The notes under the pieces were generated by a model, which ran no database searches, was not told the DNA's origin, and saw only the letters and a program-made list of their open reading frames with translations. Below are positions 25,365-36,148 of a stretch of 64,000 nucleotides of DNA, piece by piece. A program made the position numbers and the translations under genes. The stretch covers positions 62,001-126,000 of the forward strand of contig NZ_JXTJ01000004.1 of the NCBI RefSeq assembly GCF_001509835.1. Direction: 5' to 3'. Source of the stretch: Allobosea sp. WAO (GTDB lineage Bacteria; Pseudomonadota; Alphaproteobacteria; Rhizobiales; Beijerinckiaceae). Every line of letters begins with the position of its first letter. Within the stretch, counting starts at the first letter, position 1.

Positions 25365-27452
25365 TCAGAATTCCTCCCAGCCAGCATCCCCGCCACGGGC
25401 GTTGGCGATCTTGCGGGCCGGGGCGGGGGCATGGATTGCTGCCGGGCGCTCGCGACGCGGGGCGTGCTGATGCTGCACAAAGGCCGCTTCAGCCAGCTTG
25501 CGCAATCGCTCCGGCTCGGAATCGTTGGCCGGCTCGGACGAGCCCGAGTGGTACGATCCGGCGCCGATGCTCTCACCGGTCCGGAAGCCCGAAACCAGGG
25601 CGTTGAGCTCGCCGATCTTGCTCGACAGCGCGCTTGCGGAAGCCGCACTCTGCTCGGCGAGGGCCGCGTTGGCTTGCGTCATCTCGTCCATATGGGCGAC
25701 GGTCTGGCTCATCTCCTCGATGCCGTTCGCCTGCTCGCTCGATGCGGCGGCGACTTCCGAGACGGTGGCCTGAACGTTCTGCGACGCCGCGACGATGCGG
25801 GTCAGGGCATCGCCGGCCTGCCGGACCAGCTTCACGCCGGCCTCGACCTCGGTGTTCGAGGAGGAGATCAGGCCGGAGATATCCTTGGCCGCCTCGCCCG
25901 AGCGCTGCGCGAGCGTGCGGACCTCGGATGCGACCACGGCGAAGCCCTTGCCGGCGTCGCCGGCCCGGGCCGCCTCGACCGCCGCGTTGAGCGCCAAGAG
26001 GTTGGTCTGGAAGGCGATGTCGTCGATGACGCGGGTGATGTCGGAGATCTTCTTCGAGGCCTGCTCGATGCGTTCCATGGCCGAGACCGCCTCGGTGACG
26101 ATGCTGCCGCCGGTCTGGGCGACCTGCATGGCCTCGCCGGCCTGCCGCACGGCCTGCTGGGCGGCCTGTGCGGCGGCCTTGACCGAGGCCGCGAGCTCTT
26201 CGGTCGTCGCTGCGCTTTCCTCCAGCGACGATGCCTGCTCCTCAGTGCGCTTCGAGAGGTCGTCGGAGCCCGAGGTGATCTCGCGGGCCGAGAGGCCGAC
26301 ATCGGACGACATCGCCTGGATCGTGCTGACGGTCGAGGACAGGCGCGCCATGGTCTCGTTGATCGCATCCTTCAGCTCGGCGAAGCGGCCGCGATAGGCG
26401 GTCGACACCTGCTGGGTCAGATCGCCGGCCGCGAGCGCCTGCAGGGCCGCGACGAATTCGGTCGTGGCGCTGTCGACCACGCTGTTGATCTCGTTGATGC
26501 CCTCGACCAGCTGCTGCATCTGCGCGTCGCCATCGTCGATTTGAAGCCGCGCCGAGAAGTCACCAGCCGCGGCGGCCGTGACGACCTCGCCGACATCCGA
26601 CACCACCGAGGCCATCGCATCGGCCGAGCGAATGCGCGCGGCGGAAGCCTCGCGCTCCTGCTCCTGGAGCAGCGCGACCTGCTCGGTGCTTTCGCGCAGC
26701 ACGGAGACCGCGCGCGCCATCTCGCCGATCTCGTCACGGCGCGCCGTATGGGGAACCTCGATCCTGGTGTCGCCCGCGGTCAGGCGGCTCATCGTTCCGC
26801 CGAGATCGACGAGGGGGCGGATGATCGAGCGCCGGGAGAAGACGAGAGCGCCTGCAATGGCGCCGCCGAGAACCAGGATGAGCGCGGAAGGCAGCCAGAT
26901 CCGCACTTGCCCCGAAAACGCGCTTGCCTCCGTGTCGAGTTCATTGGCGCGTGCCTCGTTGAAGCTGCTGAGCGAGGTGAGCCCTTCCTGAAGCGCTGCG
27001 CGGTTCTTCCTGCTCGCATCGCTGTTGCCCCAGGCTTCGGCGGCCCGGGCCGAAATCTCGCGGACCAAGCGCGTCGTCTCGGTCCGGATGGCGATGAACT
27101 CGGCGATGAGCCCGCTGATCTTCTCCATGCGCTCGGCCTCGCTGGAGGGCATTATCTCGGCGAGGTCCTTGCGGCGTTGCTCGACGTTGAACATTCCGGC
27201 TTCGACCGTCGTCGCCGCGATGCCCGCCATATGCGGGTTGCGGGCGGTGTAGATGAGGTAGGAATCGGCGACGACGAGGTTGACCGCCACATTGAGCCGC
27301 TCGGCGGAGAGCGCGACGTGGTTTTGTTGCGAGGATCGCGTATTCATCGTGTCGATGCGCGCCATCGCCAGCAGGGCGAAGCCGACCGCAACCAAGGCGC
27401 CGGTCGCGACAATCGCGATCAACCCCAGAATCTGGGTCCTGATGGATTTCAT
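25365..27452 (-). CDS. Methyl-accepting chemotaxis protein with C-terminal CheR tether
   Basis: 695 residues. The first membrane helix is at about 9-30. A mostly helical periplasmic domain lacking PAS or Cache signatures follows, with a second helix near 188-206 ([19 protein letters not shown]). HAMP segments follow ([19 protein letters not shown], with a second HAMP-like stretch near 320), and the cytoplasmic coiled coil has the highly conserved hairpin [18 protein letters not shown]. The protein ends in GWEEF, an xWxxF pentapeptide of the kind that binds the CheR methyltransferase, carried on an Ala/Pro/Arg linker. The ligand is unknown. No che genes are nearby. Confidence 0.95.
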   Translation of the reverse strand: MKSIRTQILGLIAIVATGALVAVGFALLAMARIDTMNTRSSQQNHVALSAERLNVAVNLVVADSYLIYTARNPHMAGIAATTVEAGMFNVEQRRKDLAEIMPSSEAERMEKISGLIAEFIAIRTETTRLVREISARAAEAWGNSDASRKNRAALQEGLTSLSSFNEARANELDTEASAFSGQVRIWLPSALILVLGGAIAGALVFSRRSIIRPLVDLGGTMSRLTAGDTRIEVPHTARRDEIGEMARAVSVLRESTEQVALLQEQEREASAARIRSADAMASVVSDVGEVVTAAAAGDFSARLQIDDGDAQMQQLVEGINEINSVVDSATTEFVAALQALAAGDLTQQVSTAYRGRFAELKDAINETMARLSSTVSTIQAMSSDVGLSAREITSGSDDLSKRTEEQASSLEESAATTEELAASVKAAAQAAQQAVRQAGEAMQVAQTGGSIVTEAVSAMERIEQASKKISDITRVIDDIAFQTNLLALNAAVEAARAGDAGKGFAVVASEVRTLAQRSGEAAKDISGLISSSNTEVEAGVKLVRQAGDALTRIVAASQNVQATVSEVAAASSEQANGIEEMSQTVAHMDEMTQANAALAEQSAASASALSSKIGELNALVSGFRTGESIGAGSYHSGSSEPANDSEPERLRKLAEAAFVQHQHAPRRERPAAIHAPAPARKIANARGGDAGWEEF

Positions 27453-27544
27453 GCTGTTCCCCTGCGCCGTCGTTTTTAATTGCGGCGACGCAGGGTAACC
27501 CAGGGCATTGAATGCAGTGTTAACTGCGCTTGGCCCGGCCGGGA

Positions 27545-30211
27545 CTAGTCCTCGGTCTTGGCGGCCTTCTTGGTTGCGCTGGCCTTCTTGGGCGCCGCAG
27601 TCTTCTTGGCCGCGGTGCTCTTTGCTTTCGCTGGTGCCTTGGCGGCTGCCGGCTTTGCACTTGCCTTCGCCTTGGTCTTGGCGCCACCGCCCGCCGCCGC
27701 CTTGGCGTTGACCAGCTCGATGGCCTGCTCGGGAGTGATCTCCTCCTGCGTCATCGATTTGGGCAGGGTGGCGTTGACCTTGCCCCAGTTGACGTAAGGC
27801 CCGTACTTGCCGGCGCGCACCACCATCTTGCCGCCGGCGGGGTGGTCGCCGAGCTCACGGCCGGGCGTCGCCGCAGCGCCGAAGCGCCGGCCGCCGGCAC
27901 CGCTCTCCTTGGCGACGATCAGATCGATGGCGCGGTTGGCGCCGATGTCGAGGATGTCGTCGTCCTTGTCGATATTGGCGTAGGTCTTGCCGTGCTGGAC
28001 GTAAGGCCCGTAGCGGCCGATGCCCGCAAGGATCGGCTCGCCGCTTTCGGGATGGCGCGCAACCTCGCGCGGCAGCGAGAGCAGAGCGAGCGCCTTCTCG
28101 AGTGAGAGCGTGGCTGCGTTCTCGCCCTTCGGCAGGCTGGAGCGCTTCGGCTTCTCGCCCTCGCCGAGCTGGACATAGGTGCCGAAGCGTCCCTCGCGCA
28201 CGCTGACCTCCAGCCCGCTATCGGGGTCCGTGCCGAGCACGCGCACGCCGTTGACCATCTGGCTGCCGTCACCGGAGCCTTCGCCCTCGGCCGGTACGGT
28301 CAGCGGCCGGGTGAAGCGGCATTCGGGATAGTTCGAGCAGCCGACGAAGGCACCGAACTTGCCAAGCTTGAGCGAGAGCGTACCGGTGCCGCAGACCTGG
28401 CAGCGGCGCGGATCGCCGCCATCGGCGCGCGGCGGGAAGACATAATCGCCGAGGATGCCGTTCAGCGAGTCCAGGACCTCGGTGACACGCAGCTCCTTGG
28501 TTTCGCCGATCGTCGCGGTGAACTCTTCCCAGAACTCACGGAGCAGCGCCTTCCAGTCGATCTCGGCGTTCGAGACGCGGTCGAGCTTCTCTTCGAGGCT
28601 CGCCGTGAAGTCGAACTCGACATAGCGCTTGAAGAAGCTTTCCAGGAATGCCGTGACCAGCATGCCCTTGTCCTCAGGCACCAGGCGCTTCTTCTCGATG
28701 CGGACATATTCGCGGTCGCGCAGCGTTCCCAGAGTCGCAGCATAGGTCGAGGGACGGCCGATGCCGAGCTCTTCCATGCGCTTGACCAGGCTCGCTTCAG
28801 AGAAGCGCGGCGGCGGCTCGGTGAAGTGCTGGTCGGCGGCGATGGCGCGCTTCTCCAGCGGATCGCCGGCCTTCATGGGCGGCAGCTTCCTGGAGTCCTC
28901 GTCCTCCTCGTCGTCGCGGCTTTCCTGATAGAGCGTCAGGAAACCGTCGAAGAGCACGACCTGGCCGGTGGCGCGCAGTTCGAGATCGCGGGCGCCGACC
29001 TTGGCGGCGATGTCGACGGTGGTGCGCTCGATCGAGGCGGATTCCATCTGGCTGGCGATGGTGCGCTTCCAGATCAGCTCGTAGAGCTTGGCCTGCTCGG
29101 GCTCGAGATGACGCGCGACCATCGCCGGCAGCCTGCCGAGATCGGTCGGGCGGATCGCCTCGTGCGCCTCCTGCGCATTCTTGGCCTTGACCGTGTACTT
29201 GCGCGGGGAGCCGGGGACATAGTTCTCGCCGAACTCCTTGCCGATGACGCGGCGGGCGGCGGCGATCGCCGAGCTGTCCATGTCGACGCCGTCGGTACGC
29301 ATATAGGTGATCAGGCCGACCGTCTCGCCGCCGATGTCGGCGCCCTCGTAGAGCCGCTGGGCCAGCTGCATGGTGCGGGCCGGGGCGAAGCCGAGCTTGC
29401 GCGAAGCTTCCTGCTGCAGCGTCGAGGTCTGGAACGGCGGTTGCGGGTGGCGCTTGACCGGCTTGGCCTCGACTTCGGCGACGCTGAAAGCCGCGGTCTC
29501 CAGCGCGGTCTTGAAGGCGGCCGCTTCCTCGCCGGTGCCGATGTCGAGACGGGTGATCTTCTTGCCGTCAGCGCCGCTCAGGCGGGCATCGAAGGTCGCG
29601 CCCGTCTTGGTCGCGAGTGTCGCGGTGAGAGACCAGTATTCGCGGGCCCGGAAAGCCTCGATCTCGCGCTCGCGGTCGCAGACCAGGCGCAGGGCCACCG
29701 ACTGGACGCGACCGGCCGAGCGGGCGCCCGGCAGCTTGCGCCAGAGTACCGGCGAGAGCGTGAAGCCGACGAGATAGTCGAGCGCGCGGCGGGCGAGATA
29801 GGCGTCGACCAGGGCCTGGTCGATCTGGCGCGGATTGGCCAGAGCGGTCTGCACCGCCTCCTTGGTCACGGCGTTGAAGGTGACCCGCTCGACCGGGATT
29901 CCCTTGATGGCGCGCTTCTGGTTCAGCGCCTCCAGCACGTGCCAGGAGATCGCCTCACCCTCGCGATCCGGGTCGGTTGCGAGAATGATCTTCTCGGCGT
30001 TCTTGGCTGCCTTGGCGATTTCGGCGACCTGCTTCGCGCCGCGGCCCTCGGTCTCCCAGAGCATGGCGAAATCGTTCTCGGGATCGACCGAGCCGTCCTT
30101 GGCCGGCAGGTCGCGGATGTGCCCGAACGAGGCGATCACCTCGTAGTCGGAGCCCAGGTACTTGTTGATCGTCTTGGCCTTGGCCGGCGACTCGACGACG
30201 AGAAGCTTCAT
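27545..30211 (-). CDS. topA: DNA topoisomerase I
   Basis: Relaxes negative supercoils; type IA, 888 residues from ATG 30211. It begins with the TOPRIM domain ([20 protein letters not shown]; acidic [14 protein letters not shown]). The catalytic tyrosine lies in LITYMRTDG at about 303. One zinc-ribbon-like motif is present ([22 protein letters not shown], quoted in part: CQVCGTG and GCSNYPEC). Several KFGAYV/RYGPYV topoisomerase C-terminal repeats follow, ending in a tail of Lys/Ala repeats ([15 protein letters not shown]) typical of alphaproteobacterial TopA. The upstream neighbour DprA usually lies next to topA in Rhizobiales; here panB, pyrBC and plsY lie between. Confidence 0.97.
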   Translation of the reverse strand: MKLLVVESPAKAKTINKYLGSDYEVIASFGHIRDLPAKDGSVDPENDFAMLWETEGRGAKQVAEIAKAAKNAEKIILATDPDREGEAISWHVLEALNQKRAIKGIPVERVTFNAVTKEAVQTALANPRQIDQALVDAYLARRALDYLVGFTLSPVLWRKLPGARSAGRVQSVALRLVCDREREIEAFRAREYWSLTATLATKTGATFDARLSGADGKKITRLDIGTGEEAAAFKTALETAAFSVAEVEAKPVKRHPQPPFQTSTLQQEASRKLGFAPARTMQLAQRLYEGADIGGETVGLITYMRTDGVDMDSSAIAAARRVIGKEFGENYVPGSPRKYTVKAKNAQEAHEAIRPTDLGRLPAMVARHLEPEQAKLYELIWKRTIASQMESASIERTTVDIAAKVGARDLELRATGQVVLFDGFLTLYQESRDDEEDEDSRKLPPMKAGDPLEKRAIAADQHFTEPPPRFSEASLVKRMEELGIGRPSTYAATLGTLRDREYVRIEKKRLVPEDKGMLVTAFLESFFKRYVEFDFTASLEEKLDRVSNAEIDWKALLREFWEEFTATIGETKELRVTEVLDSLNGILGDYVFPPRADGGDPRRCQVCGTGTLSLKLGKFGAFVGCSNYPECRFTRPLTVPAEGEGSGDGSQMVNGVRVLGTDPDSGLEVSVREGRFGTYVQLGEGEKPKRSSLPKGENAATLSLEKALALLSLPREVARHPESGEPILAGIGRYGPYVQHGKTYANIDKDDDILDIGANRAIDLIVAKESGAGGRRFGAAATPGRELGDHPAGGKMVVRAGKYGPYVNWGKVNATLPKSMTQEEITPEQAIELVNAKAAAGGGAKTKAKASAKPAAAKAPAKAKSTAAKKTAAPKKASATKKAAKTED

Positions 30212-30432
30212 GATGCGGATACTCGATGAGACAGCCTCCGCCACCGCACACCCGGCCGAGAAGGCGGCAGGCGCGGCAGATGGAGGCTCCGAAGGTTCGG
30301 AATTTGCGCGCGAAAGTGGTTCAGCCCGCCGCCACTGTCAAACGGCGATTATGCTTTGCGTCAAGTGGGGAAAGGGGTAGGGCGCTCCCGCAACCGCGAA
30401 GCAGGCGGTGCGGCAGAAATGGGGGAGCGCCG

Positions 30433-31254
30433 ATGTCCGTTCAAGTCCGGATCAACCGTATGACTGCGCAGGATGTCCGCCGGCGCAAATCTGGCGAGCC
30501 GATCGTCTCGCTGACCGCCTATACGGCACCCATGGCTGCGCTGGTCGACGAGGTCGCGGATTTCATCCTGGTCGGCGACTCCCTCGGCATGGTGGTCTAC
30601 GGGCTCGACAGCACCGTGCCGGTGACGCTCGAGATGATGATCCTGCACGGGCAGGCGGTGATGCGGGCGACAAAGAAGGCGCTCATCGTCGTCGACATGC
30701 CGTTCGGCTCCTATGAGGAGAGCCGCGAGCAGGCCCTACGCAATGCGGCGCGGATCCTGAAGGAGACCGGCTGCGGCGCGGTGAAGCTCGAAGGCGGGCT
30801 GCGCATGGCCGACACGGTGCGCTTCCTGGTCGAGCGCGGCGTGCCCGTGATGGGGCATGTCGGGCTGACCCCGCAGGCGGTGAACACGCTCGGCGGCTTC
30901 AAGGCGCAGGGGCGCGACAGGGCGGAATGGCCGGCGATCCTGGCCGACGCCGAAGCGGTCGCGGAGGCCGGCGCCTTTTCGCTGGTGGTCGAGGCTGTGG
31001 CCGAGCCGCTGGCGGCGGAGATCACGCGGCGGGTCGCGGTGCCGACGATCGGGATTGGTGCCTCGGCTGCCTGCGACGGGCAGATCCTGGTGCTCGACGA
31101 CATGCTCGGTCTGACCGGGCGCGTGCCGAAATTCGTCAAGACCTATGGCAGCCTCGCCGGGCAGGTGCGCGAGGCGGTGGCGGCCTATTCGAGCGAGGTC
31201 AAGGCGCGGCAGTTTCCGGCGGCGGAGCATGTCTATTCGGTGAAGGGCGAGTGA
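30433..31254 (+). CDS. panB: 3-Methyl-2-oxobutanoate hydroxymethyltransferase
   Basis: First committed step of pantothenate synthesis: adds a hydroxymethyl group from methylene-THF to ketoisovalerate. 273 residues from ATG 30433, preceded by GGGGGAGCG. Motifs include [58 protein letters not shown] and [12 protein letters not shown], ending with a typical [21 protein letters not shown]. All expected metal and ketopantoate ligands appear present. No panC follows; the next genes belong to pyrimidine synthesis. Confidence 0.96.
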   Translation: MSVQVRINRMTAQDVRRRKSGEPIVSLTAYTAPMAALVDEVADFILVGDSLGMVVYGLDSTVPVTLEMMILHGQAVMRATKKALIVVDMPFGSYEESREQALRNAARILKETGCGAVKLEGGLRMADTVRFLVERGVPVMGHVGLTPQAVNTLGGFKAQGRDRAEWPAILADAEAVAEAGAFSLVVEAVAEPLAAEITRRVAVPTIGIGASAACDGQILVLDDMLGLTGRVPKFVKTYGSLAGQVREAVAAYSSEVKARQFPAAEHVYSVKGE

Positions 31255-31364
31255 GGGGTAGCCTGGCGGCGCGAGCCGAAGCAGCGGCTGGCTGAGAAAG
31301 CTTGTGCAGCAGCCCGCGCGGCATCTTGCGCGCAGGTTGGGGCGCGCCTAAACAGCCTGCTTTA

Positions 31365-32309
31365 ATGACATCGCAAGCGCCCCTTTATCCCCACCGCCAT
31401 CTCCTCGGAATCGAGGGGCTTTCGCATCTGGACATCGAGGCGCTGCTCGACCGGGCCGAGGCCTATGTCGCGCTCTCTCGGCAGGTCGAGAAGAAGACCG
31501 CGACCTTGCGCGGGCGCACCCAGATCAACCTGTTCTTCGAGCCCTCGACCCGCACTCAGGCCTCGTTCGAGCTGGCCGGCAAGCGGCTCGGCGCCGACGT
31601 GATGAACATGTCGGTCGGCTCGTCCTCGGTGAAGAAGGGCGAGACGCTGATCGACACAGCGGCGACGCTGAATGCGATGCGCCCCGATATCCTGGTGGTG
31701 CGCCACCATGCGGCCGGCGCCGTGAACCTGCTCGCCCGCAAGGTCGGCTGCTCGGTGGTCAATGCCGGCGACGGCGCTCATGAGCACCCGACGCAGGCAC
31801 TGCTCGACGCTCTGACCATCCGCCGCAACAAGGGGCGGATCATGGGGCTGACCGTCGCGATCTGCGGCGATATCCTGCATTCGCGCGTCGCCCGCTCCAA
31901 CATCATCCTGCTCAACGCGCTCGGAGCCAAGGTCAGGCTGATCGCGCCCTCGACATTGCTGCCGGCCGGGGTGGAGCGCATGGGCGTCGAGGTCTTCCGC
32001 GACATGCGCAAGGGCCTCGAAGGCGCTGATATCGTGATGATGCTGCGCCTGCAGCTCGAGCGGATGAATGGCGCCTTCGTGCCGTCCCCGAAGGAATATT
32101 TCCGCTATTTCGGGCTCGACCGCGACAAGCTCGAACTGGCGGCGTCCGACGCGCTGGTGATGCATCCCGGCCCGATGAATCGCGGCGTCGAAATCTCCTC
32201 GGAGGTCGCGGACGGCGCGCAGTCGCTGATCCGCGAGCAGGTCGAGATGGGCGTCGCGGTGCGCATGGCGGTCCTCGACGCGCTTTCGCAGCATCTTCCC
32301 AATGTCTGA
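31365..32309 (+). CDS. pyrB: Aspartate carbamoyltransferase catalytic subunit
   Basis: Joins carbamoyl phosphate and aspartate in pyrimidine synthesis, 314 residues. The carbamoyl-phosphate loop [17 protein letters not shown] (about 56-72), the [11 protein letters not shown] loop, [14 protein letters not shown] and [16 protein letters not shown] [10 protein letters not shown] are complete. It lies 53 bases ahead of a dihydroorotase homologue that lacks its metal ligands, as in organisms whose PyrB needs such a partner for assembly. No pyrI regulatory subunit is present. ATG 31365 has only a weak ribosome site. Confidence 0.96.
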   Translation: MTSQAPLYPHRHLLGIEGLSHLDIEALLDRAEAYVALSRQVEKKTATLRGRTQINLFFEPSTRTQASFELAGKRLGADVMNMSVGSSSVKKGETLIDTAATLNAMRPDILVVRHHAAGAVNLLARKVGCSVVNAGDGAHEHPTQALLDALTIRRNKGRIMGLTVAICGDILHSRVARSNIILLNALGAKVRLIAPSTLLPAGVERMGVEVFRDMRKGLEGADIVMMLRLQLERMNGAFVPSPKEYFRYFGLDRDKLELAASDALVMHPGPMNRGVEISSEVADGAQSLIREQVEMGVAVRMAVLDALSQHLPNV

Positions 32310-32362
32310 GGCGGCACAAGGCGCGGTTTCGAGCCTGTCGGTCGCTCTGAAAGGAAATTCCG

Positions 32363-33667
32363 ATGTCTGAGGCCCGCGACATCGCCATTCTCGGGGCGAC
32401 GCTGGTCGACCCCGCCAGCGGCCGCGAGGAGCGCGGCTCCGTGCTCGTGCGCGACGGCGCCATCGCCTCGGTCGCCTGGGGCGAAGCGGCACCGGCTCTG
32501 CCCGAAGGCGCCGAACGGATCGAGGGACGCGATCTCGTCCTGGCGCCCGGCCTCGTCGATATGCGTGCCTTCCTCGGCGAGCCTGGGGCGGAATTCCGCG
32601 AGACGCTCGGTACCGGCTCGCAGGCCGCCGCAGCCGGCGGCGTCACCACCGTGCTATGCCGGCCCGATACCGACCCGCCGATCGACGATCCCTCGGTGAT
32701 CGACTTCATTAAGCGCCGGGCCCGCGACAAGGCGATCGTCAACGTCCTGCCCTCGGCGGCGCTGACCAAGGGGCTCGCCGGCAAGGAGATCACCGAATTC
32801 GGCCTGCTGCTGGAGGCCGGGGCTGTGGCCTTCAGCGATGGCGCGAAGGCGGTCCGCAACCCGCAGGTCATGCGCCGGGCGATGATCTATGGCCGGGACT
32901 TCGACGCTCTGCTGATCAACCATGTCGAAGACCCCGAGCTGCGCGGCGACGGTGTGATGAATCTCGGCGAGTTCGCCAGCCGCAAGGGCCTGCCGGGCAT
33001 TCCGGTCGAGGCCGAGACGGTGATGCTGGAACGTGACATCCGGCTCGCGCGGGCCACGGGTGCCCGCTACCACGCGGCAATGGTTTCCTGCTCCGACTCG
33101 CTCGATCTGATCCGCCGCGCCAAGGCGGACGGGCTCGCCGTCACCTGCGGCGTCTCGATCAACAATCTCTGCCTGAACGAGAACGATGTCGGCGAGTACC
33201 GTACCTTCTGCAAGGTCTCGCCGCCGCTGCGCCATGAGGACGAGCGCCTCGCCATGGTCGCGGGCGTTGCCGAGGGGCTGATCGACGTGATCGTCTCCGA
33301 CCACGACCCGCAGGATGTCGAGACCAAGCGCCAGCCCTTTGCCGAAGCGGCGAATGGCGCGCTCGGCATCGAGACCCTGCTCTCGGCGAGCCTGCGGCTG
33401 TTCCATGCCGGCCAGATCGGCCTGCCGGCGCTCTTCGCCGCCCTGTCAGGCCGGCCCGCCAGGCTGCTCGGCCTCGACTGCGGCCGGCTCGTCGCCGGTG
33501 CGCCGGCCGACCTTGTCCTGCTCGATCCCGATGCCCCCTTCGTCGTCGACAAGCGCAAGCTGAAGTCGCGGGCCAAGAACTCGCCCTTCGACGAGGCGAA
33601 GCTGCAGGGCATGGTGCAACTGACCCTGGTCGGTGGCGCCGCGGTCTACCGTGGCGAGCAGGGCTAA
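32363..33667 (+). CDS. pyrC: Dihydroorotase homologue lacking the N-terminal metal-binding HxH (PyrX/PyrC' type)
   Basis: 434 residues, amidohydrolase fold. Where active dihydroorotases have D-x-H-x-H-x-R-E-P-G, this protein reads VDMRAFLGEPG (about 66-76), so both metal-binding histidines are gone. The later catalytic region is VSDHDPQDVETKRQPF in place of TDHAPH. The rest of the fold, from AAGGVTTVLCRPDTDPPIDD to FAEAANGALGIETLL, is well kept. Such forms are usual behind pyrB in many Proteobacteria and are thought to hold PyrB together, with a true PyrC elsewhere. The symbol is given for the family; catalytic activity is doubtful. Confidence 0.88.
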   Translation: MSEARDIAILGATLVDPASGREERGSVLVRDGAIASVAWGEAAPALPEGAERIEGRDLVLAPGLVDMRAFLGEPGAEFRETLGTGSQAAAAGGVTTVLCRPDTDPPIDDPSVIDFIKRRARDKAIVNVLPSAALTKGLAGKEITEFGLLLEAGAVAFSDGAKAVRNPQVMRRAMIYGRDFDALLINHVEDPELRGDGVMNLGEFASRKGLPGIPVEAETVMLERDIRLARATGARYHAAMVSCSDSLDLIRRAKADGLAVTCGVSINNLCLNENDVGEYRTFCKVSPPLRHEDERLAMVAGVAEGLIDVIVSDHDPQDVETKRQPFAEAANGALGIETLLSASLRLFHAGQIGLPALFAALSGRPARLLGLDCGRLVAGAPADLVLLDPDAPFVVDKRKLKSRAKNSPFDEAKLQGMVQLTLVGGAAVYRGEQG

Positions 33668-33778
33668 GCGGTCGGTGCGCGCCTGCACCGGCAGGCAACA
33701 CGGCGGCAATGATGCGAAAACCGGTTCCTTCTTTGCGGAAACCTGCTCTAATCGCGCCCGAAGGGCAGGGGAGGCTCT

Positions 33779-34402
33779 ATGGCTGAGACGTTGAGCTGGG
33801 CGCTGTCGGGCCCGCAGGGCGCGATGGCGCTCATTCTGGGCTACCTGCTCGGCTCCATCCCCTTCGGAATCATCCTGACCCGACTCTCGGGCGGGCCCGA
33901 TCTGCGCAGCGTCGGCTCGGGCAATATCGGTGCGACCAATGTGCTGCGCACCGGCAACAAGAAGCTCGCGGCGCTGACGCTGGTCGGCGACATGCTGAAG
34001 GGCACGGTCGCGGTCGTGCTCGCAGGCTATCTGCTGGGCGGCAGGAATGCCGCGCTGGTCGCCGGCCTTGGCGCCTTTGTCGGGCATCTCTTCCCGATCT
34101 GGCTGCGCTTCAAGGGCGGCAAGGGCGTCGCCACCTATCTAGGCATCCTGATCGGGTTGAAATGGCCAATAGCGGTGACCTTCGCGGCGATCTGGCTCAG
34201 CATCGCCTATCTCAGCCGCTACTCCTCGCTATCGGCGCTGGTCGCGACGCTGCTGACGCCGCTGCTGTTCTGGTTCTGGGTGAGAGACCCGCAGGCGGCC
34301 GCGCTGATGGCGATCCTGACCGTGCTGCTCTGGTTCATGCACCGCGAGAACATCGCGCGGCTGCTGGCCGGCAGCGAAGGCAAGATCGGCCAGAAGGGAT
34401 AG
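33779..34402 (+). CDS. plsY: Acyl-phosphate:glycerol-3-phosphate acyltransferase
   Basis: Makes lysophosphatidic acid in phospholipid synthesis; inner membrane, 207 residues, about five helices. Conserved motifs are [46 protein letters not shown] and [21 protein letters not shown], the last holding the acyl-phosphate-binding glycines. AGGGGAGG precedes ATG 33779. It is followed six bases later by dprA, an arrangement seen in many Rhizobiales. Confidence 0.96.
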   Translation: MAETLSWALSGPQGAMALILGYLLGSIPFGIILTRLSGGPDLRSVGSGNIGATNVLRTGNKKLAALTLVGDMLKGTVAVVLAGYLLGGRNAALVAGLGAFVGHLFPIWLRFKGGKGVATYLGILIGLKWPIAVTFAAIWLSIAYLSRYSSLSALVATLLTPLLFWFWVRDPQAAALMAILTVLLWFMHRENIARLLAGSEGKIGQKG

Positions 34403-34408
34403 CGTCTC

Positions 34409-35617
34409 ATGCCGGGACCGGCTCTCGACGATCGGCAGCGCCTCGAATGGCTTCGCCTGATCCGCAGCGAGAGCATCGGCCCGCGCACCTTCCGCGCGCT
34501 GCTCAATCGTTTCGGCGGAGCCGCCGCGGCACTCGACGCTCTTCCCGAACTCGCCCGCCAGGCCGGGAAAAGCCTGAAGATCTGTTCGCCGGCTGAGGCC
34601 GAGCGCGAAATCGACATGCTGAGCCGCCGAAGCGCGCGGCTGATCGCGCTGGGCGAGGCGGATTACCCGCTGCCTTTGCAGGCGATCGACTCGGCGCCGC
34701 CGCTACTCACCGTCCAGGGCGATCCCGCGGTCCTGAACCGGCCCTGCGTCGCCATCGTCGGTTCGCGCAATGCGTCTGCAGCCGGTCTGAAGCTCACGGC
34801 GGTGCTCGCGCGGGAGCTCGGCGAGGCCGGTTTCGTGGTCGTCTCCGGGCTGGCGCGCGGGATCGACACCGCCGCCCATGGCGCGAGTCTCGAAAGCGGC
34901 ACGGTCGCGGTGCTGGCTGGCGGTCTCGACGAGGTCTACCCGCCGCAGAACCTGCCCCTGCTCGAACGTTTGTGCGAGCGCGGCGCGGCAGTCAGCGAGA
35001 TGCCGATCGGTTGGGCGCCGCGTGGACGCGATTTCCCACGGCGCAACCGGCTGGTCTCCGGGCTGGCGCTCGGTACGATCGTAGTCGAGGCGGCGCGCAA
35101 ATCCGGATCGCTGATTACGGCGAGGTTCGCCAACGAGCAGGGCAGGCAGGTCTTCGCGGTGCCGGGTTCGCCGCTCGATCCCAGGGCCGAGGGCGGCAAT
35201 CACCTGATCCGCGAAGGTGCAATCCTCTGTGCCGAGACCGCGCATGTGATCGAGGTGCTGGCGCCTATGCTCGGGCGCAGCGATCTGTTCGCCCCTCCGC
35301 AGCTGCTGGCGCGCGAGGAGGGAGGCGAGGCGGCAGCCTCTCAGACGCTATGGGATGAACTCGACCTGCTGGGCATCGCCGCGGCGCCCGGCCTGAACGC
35401 TGGGGCAGTGTCGATCGACGCCGTGCTTGGCGCTCCGGATGGCGGAGATCGCAAGACGCGGTTGCTCGGCTTGCTCGGTACGGCCCCTATCGGCCTCGAC
35501 GATCTCGTTCGGGCGAGTGGCGATCCGGCTCGCGAGGTCAGCCGGACGATCTTCGAACTGGAGCTGGAAGGGGCCGTTCAGCGCCATGCCGGAGGAGCCC
35601 TCTCGCGCCGCTTCTGA
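34409..35617 (+). CDS. dprA: DNA-processing protein DprA
   Basis: Binds incoming single-stranded DNA and loads RecA during transformation or recombination; 402 residues. An N-terminal helical/HhH region (RLIRSESIGPRTFRALLNRF) is followed by the Rossmann-like core with VAIVGSRNASAAGL, VVSGLARGIDTAAHGASL, VLAGGLDEVYPPQN, RDFPRRNRLVSGL and AVPGSPLDPRAEGG. A C-terminal winged-helix DML1-like domain starts near 335. It ends directly against the stop codon of the opposite-strand gene at 35618 with no spacer. Confidence 0.95.
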   Translation: MPGPALDDRQRLEWLRLIRSESIGPRTFRALLNRFGGAAAALDALPELARQAGKSLKICSPAEAEREIDMLSRRSARLIALGEADYPLPLQAIDSAPPLLTVQGDPAVLNRPCVAIVGSRNASAAGLKLTAVLARELGEAGFVVVSGLARGIDTAAHGASLESGTVAVLAGGLDEVYPPQNLPLLERLCERGAAVSEMPIGWAPRGRDFPRRNRLVSGLALGTIVVEAARKSGSLITARFANEQGRQVFAVPGSPLDPRAEGGNHLIREGAILCAETAHVIEVLAPMLGRSDLFAPPQLLAREEGGEAAASQTLWDELDLLGIAAAPGLNAGAVSIDAVLGAPDGGDRKTRLLGLLGTAPIGLDDLVRASGDPAREVSRTIFELELEGAVQRHAGGALSRRF

Positions 35618-35926
35618 TCATGGCTGAGCGGTCTGCGATCCAGCCTGTGCCTCGCAGCTTCTGCGGGTGATCTCCGCCTCCAGACGGGTCATGTCGATGA
35701 AGTAGGCCAGGCTGTCGAGGCGGGCGGTTCGCGCCATGACGGCGAGCTCCTGACTGATCTCTTCGATATAAAGAGCAACTGAAAGTTGTGTCTGCGTGGG
35801 TGGGGTGGGAGTGCCTCGCGATCCACGCAGAATCACACGCGCGTCAGACGGTATGTCTTCACTTATGGTATTGTTTTCAGGTTCTATTTTTGCGCGTTTC
35901 CGACGATTTTGCGAGGGGGTGCTCAT
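35618..35926 (-). CDS. Conserved small protein with a C-terminal helical domain
   Basis: 102 residues. The N-terminal half is basic and Pro/Ser/Thr-rich (STPSQNRRKRAKIEPENN). The C-terminal half is one long amphipathic helical region, YIEEISQELAVMARTARL followed by DSLAYFIDMTRLEAEI. The L-A-MAR---LD-LAY-LDM-R-EA pattern recurs in small Rhizobiales proteins of unknown role. Its DNA is less GC-rich than its neighbours. There is no clear ribosome site before ATG 35926, so the true start may be internal. It converges with dprA with zero spacing. Confidence 0.6.
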   Translation of the reverse strand: MSTPSQNRRKRAKIEPENNTISEDIPSDARVILRGSRGTPTPPTQTQLSVALYIEEISQELAVMARTARLDSLAYFIDMTRLEAEITRRSCEAQAGSQTAQP

Positions 35927-36148
35927 CGAGTCTGGCTGCTTATGACAATCGTTTCAGCACAAGGTCGTACGCCGATCATGACCTCGCTTTGCTCAATATG
36001 CAATCTTTGCGTGTATTTTTTCAGACATGGAACCTTTCGGTCGCAGCGGCGTTTAATCCCGTCCGCGATTGTTCCGGAGGTTCAGGCGCAGCAACGGTCC
36101 TGGGCAGAGTCCGGCGGCAGGGCGGATGCTCTCTGAGAGGAGAAAACC

